64,000 bases of DNA from Atrichornis clamosus (taxonomy: Eukaryota; Chordata; Aves; Passeriformes; Menuridae). Shown piece by piece: positions 23,791 to 36,105 of this stretch. The stretch is from contig WBMZ01003005.1 in NCBI GenBank assembly GCA_013400975.1, forward strand, positions 62,001 through 126,000. The letters run 5' to 3'. The position numbers and the translations under genes are program-made. The notes beneath the pieces were generated by a model, which ran no database searches, was not told where the DNA came from, and worked only from the letters and a program-made list of their open reading frames with translations. How positions within the stretch are numbered: position 1 is the first letter of the stretch; every line of letters starts with the position of its first letter.

Positions 23791-24186
23791 AGTGACTGGC
23801 CATGGATCCATCAGAACTGCGTCTCCTCCAAGCAGCTTCAGTTTTAATCCCTATTACATTTCCCTTGTGTGCGTCCCTATCCCATAATCCTCTACCCTTC
23901 CTATACCCCAGACTTACCTTTTTGAAAAGGGGGGAGAAAGAATGAGGAGCCAGTGAACGGAACAGCTTCAAGACCTATGCCAGAATTTTTCAGAATTTTT
24001 ATTGATTCTGTTTCCACTTACAGAAGAAGCCTAGCCTACAACCCCAAGAAAAGCCAGCATGAGCCATAATATCTAATTTGCGTTCTGCTGATTGCCTGTG
24101 CCACATCAGCTGCCAGAACCTGGATCGTCAAGTAATGAAAAGAAAATGTTTGGGTCACCCTATCAAGAGCCCTGAAACAAGACAAT

Positions 24187-25480
24187 ATGTGTCTTTCTAT
24201 GAGTAGCACAGAAGATCCAATGTCTACCTGCCTGGTGGGGTTCCCTTTGCAGCCCAACGATTACCCCCTCGCTGGTAAGAAACCCAACCTGGTGGACAGC
24301 TGGGATGAGGGGATGAGGATACTTCCTCATGCACCACAGGAACGCCAGGAATTGGACCTACTGGGGTCCTGCAAAGCCACCTATTGCGTAAGATTTGGCT
24401 ATGAGTTAACGGCTCCTGAGTGGCTAGAATCAGCAAAACATTGGAAACATCCCTTCAAAGATATCACCCCAGCTAAAAGAGTGTACAATGCCATGTTCTG
24501 GTGCAATTATAGCAGCGAGACACTATCCAAATCCACTAAACATCCCAGAGTGCTTCCACAGGGGGTGTTTCTTATCTGTGGAGATCGAGTGTGGGCTGGG
24601 ATCCCTTCCCATCTTCAAGGAGGGCTTTAGGCAAGCTTGCCTTGTTAGCACCGAACAAAACCCAAATTCTCGATTGGCAAAAAGAAACCCCATTGGCTTG
24701 CTGAAAACACTCACTTCACAAATTAGATTCCAACTGCAATAGCAAAATTTTCAACTGGCCTGTATCAACAAGGGTTGCTGTCTCAATTTTTGTGCCCTGG
24801 GTGGCTGCAGCGAAAGCCCTAGGCGAGCTTTCTCACCTTGAGTGCTGGCTTGGCAAGCAAGACAATTATACATCTAACGTATTGAGCCAGCTCCTCGAAG
24901 ACGAGGAAACCACTAGGCATGCCACACTACAGAACAGGGCAGGAATTGATTTTCTCTTGCTGGCACACTAGTATGGATGCGAGAAATATGAGGGACTATG
25001 TTGTTTTAATTTGGCATCGCACAGCTAAAGCATCCATGCGNGAAAGCCCTAGGCGAGCTTTCTCACCTTGAGTGCTGGCTTGGCAAGCAAGACAATTATA
25101 CATCTAACGTATTGAGCCAGCTCCTCGAAGACGAGGAAACCACTAGGCATGCCACACTACAGAACAGGGCAGGAATTGATTTTCTCTTGCTGGCACACTA
25201 GTATGGATGCGAGAAATATGAGGGACTATGTTGTTTTAATTTGGCATCGCACAGCTAAAGCATCCATGCGGCAATCAAGAATATTCAAGATCAAATTAAA
25301 GAAATCAAGATCGGAGACAACTGGCTAACTGGGACTCTAGGCAAACGGGGATTTTCTGGCTGGAGGGCTTCCTTATTACATTGTTTTATGGATTTTGTTC
25401 ACTGTTCTTTTAGGGTTTTTTTTTATTCAGTTGCCTTAAAAGGCTCCTTATTAAGTTTGTTGAACAAACCTTGCTTTTAA
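24187..25480 (+). pseudogene. env: env of the class II provirus, broken and partly duplicated
   Basis: Env would be the surface and transmembrane glycoprotein. The surface part is open at 24187-24630 (147 codons) and ends with an 'FLICGDRVWAGIP' motif found in avian ERV envelopes. The transmembrane part lies in another frame: an 'LQNRAGIDFLLL' stretch and then a CX6CC motif (24978-25004), the layout of alpha- and gammaretroviral TM proteins, with a TAG stop just upstream at 24969-24971. A hydrophobic anchor-like segment follows at about 25370-25440. The 229 bp covering the TM core are present twice (see the duplication). Multiple stops and frame changes make it non-coding. The surface region between 23790 and 24187 is unclear. 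Confidence 0.82.
24812..25270 (+). repeat. Exact 229-bp tandem duplication with a single N at the junction
   Basis: 24812-25040 is identical over all 229 bases to 25042-25270, and position 25041 is the only N in the window. The duplicated block is part of env TM. Perfect identity inside an otherwise decayed element, together with a one-base N spacer, is the pattern of overlapping contig ends that were placed side by side instead of merged. Confidence 0.95.
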
Positions 25481-25482
25481 AC

Positions 25483-25494
25483 AAAGAAGGGGGA
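25483..25494 (+). promoter_or_regulatory. Polypurine tract of the class II provirus
   Basis: AAAGAAGGGGGA lies two bases before the TGTGGCGG start of the 3' LTR. It is the site that would prime plus-strand synthesis. Confidence 0.85.
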
Positions 25495-25496
25495 TA

Positions 25497-26154
25497 TGTG
25501 GCGGTGGTGAATGCCGCCACCACCATACCTTAAGAGCAGCCTATCCCCAGAAAAAGCAGAGTACATTGGTGGGATGTTGCTGAGGTGTAAGGTTCTCCCC
25601 CCTGAGTCATTTGTAATAGTTTCTCCCTAAGTTGATGTACACCCAGTTATGTTAATTCCCTGTCAATCTGTTGTCAGCCCACTCCTTGTTCTGGAAGGTT
25701 CTCCCCTGTTCGGTATCCCATTGGCCTGGCTTCCTTTTTCTTCCCCTCTCCTTCCCTGATTGGTTATGGTTATGTGACTCCACCTTACCTTCACCCCTGA
25801 ACCCTCATATTATTGGTTTTTGATGCTCTGCCCGCCCCCTTTTCCCCTCAGTTAAAAGTCTGTGCACCCCATTGCTCTTGGTTCTTTTGTCCCTGGACCC
25901 CTTCGAGTGTGGATCTTCAATAAACCTCTTGGAACTCCATACAAAAGAACCCCTCCCACCTCTTTGCCTCCGTTCTTTGCTGAGCTATCTGGACCGTGTG
26001 TGAGTGGCTGCCTGTGTACACCTGGCAGGGGAGCTTCGGTGTGCTGACGCAGGGGCTTACACGGTCCCGTTGGAGCGGCTCCTTGAGGGACGCTACCAGG
26101 GACGCTGACCCTTCTGCCTTCACACCGTCCAGCCTTTTAAGTGGCGCAGCGACA
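25497..26154 (+). repeat. 3' LTR of the class II provirus
   Basis: It runs from TGTGGCGG to GCGACA and matches the 5' LTR closely. TATA-like TTAAAAG and AATAAA (25919-25924) are conserved. It is identical to the 5' LTR over 25579-25724 and 25834-26047, with about a dozen differences in the 109-bp stretch between those blocks. Near 26098-26120 it has a 'gggacgctgaccc' segment where the 5' LTR has 'gaaggtcgcagt'. Confidence 0.93.
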
Positions 26155-29100
26155 AGTCCTTTTTATCTTTTCTTAAACACTTTTATAATTTCTTTTTACT
26201 TTTTTTATCACTGCACATATTACAAGCAACATCCTTCTCTTCTATGATTTCCTTAGCTACATACCATTTATTAGTTAAGAAAACAAAGTGGTAGGCTAAT
26301 TCCTGCAGCTCAAAGACAGGCGTGATCCTCAGCCATTCATTTCCTGCCTTGATCAATTCCATACATTCCACGTCACTCTTAATTCTTTAACAAAAACTAT
26401 TTTGGCAATTTTATCTTTTCTATTACTAATGTGCTCAATATCTACTCTAAATGTGTTCCATATTGACATTTCTATGAATTCCATTCTTCTTCCTCTCCTG
26501 TTTTCTCTTTCATAATACATGCTGATTACAACAGGTAAAATTTTGTTTCTTATCACTGCTATTTCATATGTATTCATATTCATATTTCTATGTACTTACA
26601 TACCAAATTCTTTGTATTGTATTCTTTGGTTTATGTTTGGACACAATGGAAAATTATTTTAAAACAGCTATGGTAGCACAAGATAAGTTCACCATCTCTA
26701 AAACTTTATATACAAACTTTATACAGACAGCTCTTTGAAACTGTGAATTGCTTGGGGTAAAAATTATGTCATTTTAAGACTGGGCATATGAAATAACAGA
26801 AAAACAATTTAATCAAATAGCAATTCAGACAAACAACTACAAACATGATTACCAAAAAAAAAAGTGCTCAGCAATTTCCTGCATTTTAAATTTGAGGGAA
26901 TTTTTAAAATATTTAATTTCTCTCCATCTAATTGATTTCATTAAAAAGAAACACTAATGCATCAATCTTAATACATCCATGCAAGTAATTTATCTTTCCT
27001 GCCTCTGAAAAGAGTAAGTTTTACAAGCTTACCAAAAATCATTCCAATCTTTGTATTAGTAGCAATACTAAGGGCACAAACACACATAATTAAGACTCTC
27101 ACTTTTATTTACATCTGTACAGCAGAATGCTAGTCTTAAAATGCCCACTAAAATCTGGAAGCTGACCGCTATTTTGGAAAGCATAAGACCAATGACCGTG
27201 GAAAAGCAGTCTTAAGAGTTAAAAATAGGGCATGGCTTAAAGTTGCATTTTCTTTGCTATGTCACACCCCTCCCCAGGCTAACAACTCACAATCACCAGC
27301 AGTTTATTCCCTTCTGTGTCAGTACAATTTTTTTGTAGATCCCACCAGAAATATAAGAACTCATGATTTATAAAGATTTTCAGGACATTGGTTTTGTTTC
27401 ATTTTCTAATTGATTTCAGGGATCCATTCTGCAGTGTAGCCTACATACAGGCACAACTCTGAGAATGTGAACTTGATTCACCCTCTACAGAAGAAAACAC
27501 ACACTTGGAGGTTTGATATATTTAGAGGGAGAATCAACACATTTCTCAGCTGCCAGGAGGAGAAACGGGTTTGCTTGGCTTTGATTTAATTTCTGAGGTT
27601 CCTACCTACAATCACAGTTTGTTCTACTGATTTTGTGTTAGCCTTGAAGGATACCTGACAACTGCTGACAAAGTTATTTGCTATTTTCACATGCAAAAAA
27701 AAATCCCATTTAAGTTAAGCAGCATTAAGGATTAAAAATATCTCCAATATTCTAACAAGACTAGCCAACAAAACTGAATCCTATGATGGGCTATTCTCCT
27801 TGATACCTTTTACAAAGGTAATCTTCTCCTCCTTGGTCTAGAATTTCCTGCCCCATTGCAAACTAGTTTCCCGGTGCCATGCAAGCCACAGACAGAGAAT
27901 AGGAATTGAAAACAACACAGATTTTACTGTCACTCGCACATCTGCAGTCCCTTATTGTTTACATGTATGTTAAAATTTTGTTGGGTTATTTTATTACACT
28001 CAAAAAAATTATAGGGAAAATACCTTTGGTCACATCACTCACCTTTCTGCTAGTACTTGAGTGTGTTCTATTTTATACTCTCTGGAATGTTGGTCTTTTT
28101 TATTTTCTGTAGAGCATTCATTTACCTGTGAGATGATCAGTCATCATCTTCTATCTTATTGTATATACCAGCTTCAGAAAGTGGAGAGAACATACCTGGT
28201 TCCCTGTACTAAATTCAAGGCAAGAAGAAGGTCAGCTAAGCCCTCTTCTTCTCCAAGGTGCCTTATGTCAGCACCTGAACTATGTGTGAACTATGTGCTC
28301 CCCACAGTGCCCAAGAGTGTGGTGTTTAATCACAGCAAAACCTGACCTTAAATCAGAATGCTCATGATCAGTTAGTGCTTGAAAAAAAAATCTGGGAATT
28401 TTATGAGAAACCATTGGCAAAAATGAAATTATAATTTTTATACCATTTAAGTCAATTAAACTTGAAAGGCATTTTGTGGGACAAACTGCAAAACACTTCT
28501 CTTGCCCCAAAGGCTTTCTTCTCAACACATTCCAACACTTTCATATCCAGGAAAGATGCTAGTACTCTTTAACACAAAAAAACCCAACACCCCCCCAAAA
28601 AAACATTTAAAAAAACACACACACAAACACACATGCACACACACACACACATATAACCCAGAAAAAACCAAACCATATACACAATAAACCCCAACAGAGT
28701 AGCTTACTGGAATCTTAGGAATGCAAATAAGGAAACAGTGATTCCATGCAAATAGATACTTTTTAGAAAAGAACTTGGCTTTCACAAAACCAAAGAATAA
28801 TTTCGTTTTCAAGCTCAGAGGTAATATAAAGATATTAACACATGTTGTACATATATAATGGGAGATTATTTTGCACCTGTTCCAGACCTGTCAGTAGAAC
28901 AGCACACTACTGGATGCTGTTTCCAGTGGCAAAAATAACCTGTAGTTTTCCTAACATTCACACTCTTCCTACTCCTGCAACTTATTTTGATAGAATTAAA
29001 CACGTCACTTTCACATTACTCTGAAAATGGGAAGTGCTTATCTTCAAAAAAAGACATATACTACAATAATAGCATTTTGGTTCTGAGCCACCAAGCTCTT

Positions 29101-29618
29101 TTTGCCGTTTTATAGGCTGATTCATGTTTGGTCCAGAATTTTTATTTCCATCTTTAGTTAAAGAAAAAAAAGAAAAAAAAGAAAAGCTAATGCTAAAAAC
29201 ATATTACTGAAGTGCTTCATAAAACAGTGGGCAGAACAGAATGCCATTTTTCATCTATTTTTCCAATGTCTGAAGCCTCATCACTATAAAAAGCCAGCAC
29301 TCTCTCATGTTGGATTGGAATGTCTTGAAAACAAACTATTTTATTGCAAAGAAGGGAAGAAAGAGTTTAGAATAATTATCCATAGCCTGATGTCTCACTG
29401 TGGTGCTTAAGTTACAGCACTGCACTTCTCATGCTCTGCATTGACAAATATGTTTCAGTTGTCTATACATAAAGAACATATATACTAGATGTCTTTTGGG
29501 GGTAATTTTTTTTTTTTGTAGGTTTTTTGTTATTATATCCTTCTTCTGCCTCACTATTTCCACACATCCTCAAAAGATCTGCTATTGGTCTATCACTCAC
29601 CCTAGGAACGCACCCCCT
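26155..29618. other. AT-rich non-coding DNA with a CA-rich microsatellite
   Basis: No exon or LTR was recognised. The only notable feature is the CA-rich tract at 28608-28655, preceded by A-rich sequence with C runs. A-rich runs also occur at 29160-29190. Confidence 0.45.
28608..28655. repeat. CA-rich microsatellite
   Basis: An imperfect (CA)n tract interrupted by AAAC and TGCA units, ending in ATATA. A poly-A/C region precedes it (28570-28607). Confidence 0.85.
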
Positions 29619-29942
29619 TGTCGCTAGCGAACCGATAACCAACGACACGGACAGTCTTATGTAGATGGAAAACCGACCTCTTTATTATATTTACAAAGGT
29701 GCTTATATACCTTAGCACGCTGGACTAACATAAGGTCATTGGTTCACTGACCAGCCACCCCCCAGAGAGATTGGCTGGACCCAGTAACTCTTACCTCATA
29801 TGTTTTCTTCTTTGGTCTCATAACAGGACCATAGTTTACAATACTTCTGAATTGTTTTCCTGCAGCGTCCTTGAGAAAGCCTTGCTTTCACTCAAGACGC
29901 CTGTCAGGAAACTGAAATCTCTCTGCACCCAGGCCTGTAACA
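29619..29942 (-). repeat. Short class II-like solo LTR, minus strand
   Basis: On the minus strand it begins TGTTACAGGCC and ends GCTAGCGACA. A TATATAAGC box corresponds to plus 29701-29709 and AATAAA to plus 29681-29686, in the right order and spacing for U3-R-U5. The 'GCGACA' end is shared with the class II LTRs at 26154 and 37550. Length is 324 bp. No clear target duplication was found (CCCCCT on the left, TCCACA on the right). No viral genes adjoin it. Confidence 0.72.
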
Positions 29943-31544
29943 TCCACACTCCCTCAGATAAAAATGTGTCAGGTTCTACTCTTCAGAAAGCAGTAAACAC
30001 AACGGGTATTAATACTCCAGTCTAGACAAGCATCACAGGCCTCAATGTCAAAGTCAAGAATGGTTCCAAGTGCTTTGTGACTCCCTGAAGGCCACAGAGG
30101 CATACAATTGCAGTTTGAAATGGTAATGTGAATTTAAAAGCAACTCCACTAAAAAAATAAATTCAAATTATGATTGACTTGAATTTTCAAGAGCTTTTCA
30201 GAATGACTTTTCAGATATCAGCTGGAGAACAAAGCACTGCATCATATGGCATAACCCCTCTCACAGGACATCATTTCCCTGCATGATAATTATCCTCAGT
30301 TTTACTCAAAAAAACCTCTACAGGTTCAACTCAACTTCAGGTAGCTCTCAATGAACACCACTTTCCTGCATCTCTGTGCTGCTCATTGCCTTTACTGTCT
30401 CCACCTCCCCAAATCTGTTTCATGCACTTCTGCTCTGTGTTACACCATTTTCAAAGATCACTGTGCCAGCTCACCTGAGTCTGCCTGGCTACAGCACCCT
30501 AGGCAAAATAACACACTCCAACAGAGTAGCTCCTTGCTGCTGCAGCAAAGTAGTTCTCCTGAAAAGGTTTGCCTTTTCCTGATGCATGTTGTCTCAAATA
30601 CATCTGCATTTGGAAAGAAATCAAATTTCAATACTAAAACCTGGCTATTCTTCATCTCATCAATATTATCTACAACCCATTTTGGTCCTCATCAGAGAGA
30701 CTTTCGTTTTCCCTAAATGTGACACAAATTTAGAAAGAGGAAACTAAAATGCTCACTCAAGAACTTAGTAAATTTTAGCATTCTAAAGTACAGACAGAAA
30801 TATACTGCCACTCAGGAACTCTGGAATGACTAAAAACTGCCTAAACATCTTGCATTTATATAACACCATGCTTTGAATCCTTTAGGAGCAGAAGATACCC
30901 TAGAACATAAGAAGGGCTCTAAGGGTGGAAGAATAAAGGAAACATATCTAAAAAAGGATTACAATGATATATTACTTAATCAACCATTGATCAAAAATAA
31001 AAGGAACAGAAACAACCATTAAAAAAAAAAGTATTTACTAGTTATATGTGGCAGCACTTGAAAGCTTGTACTAGAACTTATTAGACATAGCATCAACCTC
31101 AGAATTCTGAGGCAACTCTGATATTTGAGGAATTTCAAAAATATTTTGGAATCTGTTATATTTCTTTGATAGGAGCACAATGCACCTGTTGCTATGAAGA
31201 TGAGATGACAAAAAAAAGGAATGGGAATGTGAAGAGGCAAAATTATCTAGAAACGACAAGAAAAAATACAGTTCAGGAATTGTTTCTCTGCAGCCAAAAG
31301 GACTTTCCTAAATCTACAGAAAGCTTTAGTCCTCTAAACTGCATCTTCAAGTGAACCTTCTCTTCCTGACTATTCTAAAGGTATTCTAATAAAAGGTAAT
31401 TATTTTCTGTAATGACTTCAGGTATTTTCAGGCAGTGTTTGTAAGGTTTATATACTTGTTCCTGAACAAAAGATGTATTTGTTTCCAAGTGCATATGATT
31501 AGATTTTGAAATTCCTTTATTCAGAATAGAGGAGATGACATGAT
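29943..31544. other. AT-rich non-coding DNA
   Basis: Nothing was recognised. An open frame of 121 codons at 30351-30716 has no domain resemblance. Confidence 0.45.
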
Positions 31545-31912
31545 TTTGAACCCTGCTGTGCAGTTACTGAATCCAATACTCAGTTCCAGGCCACAGACCT
31601 TCCAGGACTACTAAGTACGATGGCACATCTAAGTCACCAGTGGGCAGTCCCGTAAGGTACAGTGTCAGTTATTCTTCAGAAAGCTCAAGCCTATGACTCT
31701 CCTAACGATTTCAAGAAAAATTTCTTTCACCGATATGGTGGTCAAGCGTTGGAATGGGCTGCCTACAGAAGTGGTGAAATCACCATCCCTGAAGTGTTCA
31801 AACAGCACATGGACATGCCACTTGGGGATATGGGTCAGCAGCACTAAGTCACTGTTTGGATGCTATGATCTTGAACATCTTTTCCAGCTCTAAGAATTCT
31901 ATGATTCTTTAA
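31545..31912 (+). repeat. CR1 LINE 3' fragment, plus strand
   Basis: It carries the CR1 ORF2 terminal text ('gtggtcaagcgttggaatggg', encoding the family's 'RWNRLP'-like motif), then the 3' UTR ending in 'agaattctatgattct', the CR1 tail. It is 5'-truncated, as usual for CR1. Confidence 0.8.
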
Positions 31913-34655
31913 TACATTTCTCCAATTCATGAAAGACACAAGTGCACCCTTTAGTGTTGAAATACCTAGTCAAAGAACTATACACTGACCAGAGCTCTGT
32001 ACAAATCTAACTGTTGGCAACTTATTTTGCTGTCATATTCCCAGTTTTACGACTTATTTCCCAATTTCTTATTTCTGTTGACATTGCAAAAAAGGACAGA
32101 GAAATAATCCAGCATTTTTAGCCTTCTTAATACTCTGCTGCCTGCCTCTATACACCAGAAGTAATCCAAAAAACCTGAAATCAGGCATTACTGAAAAAGA
32201 GAGGCAAGCATTTTCATTAGCTTTGGCTCTCTTTTGACTTCTGTATTACCTTTTCATTACTCCAAGGCTTTAAAACGTATTCTTAGTAACAGTATCTGTT
32301 TCAATATGGAAATAAAGTTTTCCTCTCTCCCTTGAAATCTCTTTCTATTACTGTCTTGCCAGTGAGCGTGCACTCCTAGAAATATGCATGCTATTTCATT
32401 AGCAGTGATTTTATACAATTATACTGAACAAGATTTTCTCAGAGGCTGTAGGCCACACTGTGGGCTGTAGTTTTCCTGTGAAAGAACTCATATTTCATGT
32501 ATTCTAACCAATGAAAAAAGTCACTTGTCATAGCAGCTTTTCAAGTTTGTTATGCATTCATACAAAGCCAAGTGCACAAATTGAGATGACACAGTTTCAG
32601 ATACCAGACTCCTGCCACTTGTCAACAACAGCAAACAGGATGAGTAAAAATTGCCTCCTCTGCATATGACTGAGATGATGACCTACCTTCTTCCACCTGA
32701 GGAGGGACTGGAGCAGTGTTAGCCACCAGTCTGATGTCAAATGCACAGCATTGATACTGTTTGACAGCATGTACTACGGATTTATTGCCTGAAGCAGGAC
32801 AGACGTTCACAATCCGTGAGATGCTAACTTTCTGCTCTTTCAAGAATATACATACTATTTGTCCAGAAAGCCAGATTTGGCCATTACATTACTTGCAAAC
32901 TGACCAAATAAAATAGAAAAAGTAACAGGAAAGCAAGTCCAGAAATTCTGTAAAGTGGGCAATCAAATTGCTTTTAAATTCAAACCCATGCTATTAACCC
33001 ACAAAGATGCTTGGTTTGAAACTCATAACCACAAGAAGATTACTCTTCCTTGACAGTACTATTTTGTACCAAAACTCACAAAACAATGAATTTAAAGAAC
33101 TGACAAATAAATAAGTAGAGCACAGATGAGAATTACAATGGTGAACACAAATGTAAGCTGAATGCAAATGAAATGTGGGCTCCTTCTATACTGTTCTGAG
33201 CAGACTTGATGTTTATCACATAAAACACCTAAACAGTTTGTAACAATCTAAGCAATACAAAACTACTGGCAAGGTATGAACCAACAGGGTAATTGGAAAT
33301 GCTTCTTCTCACCATAATGTCTTCTAAAGGTACGTGACACAAAAGCAAGGTGTAACCTGCATGGCATGTGAATTGGTTTGACAGCTGCTCCTTGTCACCC
33401 TTTCAACCCCTTTAACAGCCTCTTCTTATGTGAGTATTGACATTATTAGGAAGAAAATACATGCACACATCTTCCCACAAGACACACGACACAAAGAGAC
33501 AACAGAGAGGGAGGAAACATGACAGGATGCACAGCCCTGAAGTGGTCCCAAAGTAAGCTGTGGGACCTTACCCTGGCAAAATGTAAATGCTCTTACACAG
33601 ATCAGTTTTTCTCCTTTGGGCTGCACCGTATTTTTACTTTACCTATTTTACACAGTAATCAAATCTGTAATTCCTTAACCCAAATTAAGCAGTTTCACAT
33701 GCAATGTCCTCATATTTTAGAATTATAAAAGAGACACTGTTCAAATGCTTCAAGAAGTTATTTTTTGGTTCCTGTGGCTAGCCCTACTCTTGAAAGCTTT
33801 GTCTGAAAGTAAAATACTGTCAAGCACTTATTTTGAAGCTGAATCTCATCCTGGTTTAACTTCATACTGACAGGAGTACTCACGGCATCGTACAGTTATA
33901 GCCCCTATAAATTAACCTAAACTGTTCCTCTGCCACCATTTAGCAGTGGTTCTTCTGGAAGGAAGGTAAATCCACTGTAAAACTTTCAGGGATATGACCA
34001 AGTTTCTCATGCCCTTTTCAGATACTTTGACTGGATACTCACTCAATCAATCAATATCTCTCTCCCTACAGAGGAGATGAAGTTATGATTGCTTTGGTCA
34101 AGACCCCAAAGGTAAAGCAGCCAGTTGTTCCCAGGGCATCTCCCCTGCTTGTGCCCTCCAAGGATCAGGACCTTGTTGTTACCTCTCTTACAAGTCAGTA
34201 CAAGATTCAGCAGAAGGATATGGTTCAAGTTCCGCGCTCCAGCACAGAGCTGATGAATTTCAAGCTCACACTGATGTTTCTCTAGGCAAACATACTACTC
34301 AAACACAGCTCCATGTGCCAGACTACACTCTCTGGTAAAGGAGTTTAAAAGTTTGTCGGAGAGCACAAATCATAAATTAATTTTTAAAAAAAACAAAATC
34401 CAAGACTTGACATGCAAGGAAGTGAAGGAACAATGGAAGTTAACTTTGGCAAATATTCCCAGACTTTAAAAGTTATTTCAATATCATGAATACGATATTT
34501 TTAATCCACCTGGTGCAACTTCGTTTTTGCCCTTCAGAAACTTAAGAAGGAAAATCATACTTGTAAAAGTCACTTATTTTCAGCTTTTCTGTCTATTAAG
34601 ATAGACATCTTCTAGCAATTAAGGGCAGTCAAACAGATTTTAAAAGCATATAAGA
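31913..34655. other. AT-rich non-coding DNA
   Basis: No exon or repeat family was recognised. A stretch at 34070-34290 with a splice-acceptor-like 'tctccctacag' and a 66-codon frame was examined; I could not assign it to a gene. Confidence 0.4.
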
Positions 34656-35075
34656 GAATCATAGACTTGTTAAGGCTGGTAAAGACCTCTAAGATCATTG
34701 ACTCCACCATTTAAGCTAGTACCCCTGTGTTCAGCTCTAAACCACGTCCCCAGGCATCACATTCCACCACTTCCCTGGGCAGCCTACTCCAATGCCTACC
34801 CTTTCAGTGGAGAAATTTTTCCTCATACCAAGTCAAAACCTCCCCTGTTGCAAACTGAGACCACTTCCTCTCATCCTGTCACTTGCTGTCTAAAAGAGAC
34901 CAAACCTCCCCAGCTATGACCTCCTTTCAGGCAGTTGTAGAGAGCCATCAGGTCTTCCCTTGGTTTTCTTATCTCCAGGCTGAACAACCCCAGATCCCTC
35001 AGCTGTTCCTCATCAGACTTGTGCTCCAGACCCTTCTCTAGCTCTGTTGCTCTTTGTTTTGTTACACCTTGTGTA
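34656..35075 (-). repeat. CR1 LINE 3' fragment, minus strand
   Basis: It starts 'aatcatagacttgttaaggc', the reverse complement of a CR1 3' end, and continues with 'cttccctgggcagcct' and 'ctccaggctgaacaacccc', both diagnostic of CR1. The CR1 match stops near 35075, shortly before an ERVL-type LTR at 35141. Confidence 0.85.
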
Positions 35076-35621
35076 CTTCTGCCCCTGCTTCCAAATCTCA
35101 AGGGCAACTTCATTGTGACAGGACACAAGCAGAAAAGCAATGTTGGTAAGACTGAGACTTGTTGTTAGAGAATGTTGGGAGTTAGATTCCTTTCAGGGAA
35201 TTTCTTCCTATTTTGTTGCCAAGGAGATGGTAAATGTGCCACTAAGATATAATAGAACTAGCCAGGGCATTGATGTACCATTGAAATGGTTTGGGGTGGG
35301 GGGTGACAGGAGCGTGGAACAGTGTGAGTTTAGCAGTTTCTTAGCTGGGAAGTTAGTCAGTCTTTGCCTGTTTTGGAGGGCAGACAGTTGTAGATTTGGG
35401 TGTTGGATTTTCCCCTGCTCAGGAGACTCAGTACTGTTGCAGAATTCTCCTTGCTGCTTTCTCTTACAGTTGGTAAGCCTGCTGCTTACAAGAGAGTGAG
35501 AGACAGAGAGAGCCCCAGATGTCTGTGGGCTGTAATATCTGAAGCCGCTGGCACGGAGATCTCCACCATTTACGTGAGTGTCTTCCAGAAAGACCAAACA
35601 CCCCCACCTCCTCCCTCTCTC

Positions 35622-35685
35622 CAGAGCGAGAGAGAGACAGACAGACAGACAGAGACAGAGAGGGAGAGAGAGGGAGAGAGAATGC
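35622..35685. repeat. (GACA)n/(GAGA)n microsatellite
   Basis: A purine-rich tract of GAGA, GACA and GGGAGAGA units inside the ERVL-type LTR. Confidence 0.9.
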
Positions 35686-36073
35686 CTCAGCTGCCTGTTG
35701 CCTGAGACCTTGGCTGATGCCATCACCAGGATAACTGTACCGGACACGTGAGAGCCCGGGGAAAACCGAAACCCTTCCCCCTTCATTTCTTCTTGGCCTT
35801 TTCCAGGGCCGCCATCACACCGAGAAGGTTCCCAAGCTCATGTGGGAGCGCCCCCTGGGGCCGCGGGAGAACCATCACAGCCCCTCTGCCCTGTCTGACT
35901 CACCAGCACCCCCAGAGACTGCGAAGAAGGTACTGCAGCTTCTCTGCCTTGCCTAACTCATCAGCGCCCCCTGCTGGGTGTGGCTGTAACTACACCATAG
36001 GGGAAACCACATGGCAGGTGGGAAAAGTCTGTTATTGGTTTTTGTTGTTGTTGTTGTTTATTCTTGTCATGTT

Positions 36074-36105
36074 ATAGATATAGATATAGACATAGATATA
36101 GATAC
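36074..36105. repeat. (GATATA)n microsatellite
   Basis: About five GATATA units, one reading GACATA, near the 3' part of the ERVL-type LTR, preceded by a (TTG)n run at about 36042-36058. Confidence 0.9.

Larger units (their letters stand above)
16743..26154 (+). mobile_element. Class II (ERVK, beta/alpha-retrovirus-like) provirus
   Basis: A complete proviral layout: 5' LTR, PBS, gag, pro, pol, env, PPT, 3' LTR, about 9.4 kb including a nested LTR. The LTRs start TGTGGCGG and end ACA. The PBS matches tRNA-Lys, pol is betaretrovirus-like, and the env transmembrane part has the CX6CC layout shared by alpha- and gammaretroviruses, a combination known in avian class II ERVs. All genes carry frameshifts or stops. 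The expected 6-bp target duplication is not clear: left flank CCCTTT (16737-16742) resembles TCCTTT (26157-26162), which is offset by 2 bp from the 3' LTR end. It lies antisense to COMMD10, possibly in its last intron. Confidence 0.92.

Noticed and set aside
29482..29535. A poly-T/A-rich retroposon tail
   Set aside because: The T-rich stretch has no target duplication or adjoining element body and does not join the LTR at 29619.
34070..34290. Possible host exon after 'tctccctacag'
   Set aside because: The frame has no recognisable similarity, the donor side is unclear, and it does not fit COMMD10 on either strand.
35208..35786. A 192-codon minus-strand open frame
   Set aside because: It runs through the GA/GACA microsatellite of the LTR and has low-complexity composition; no domain is visible.
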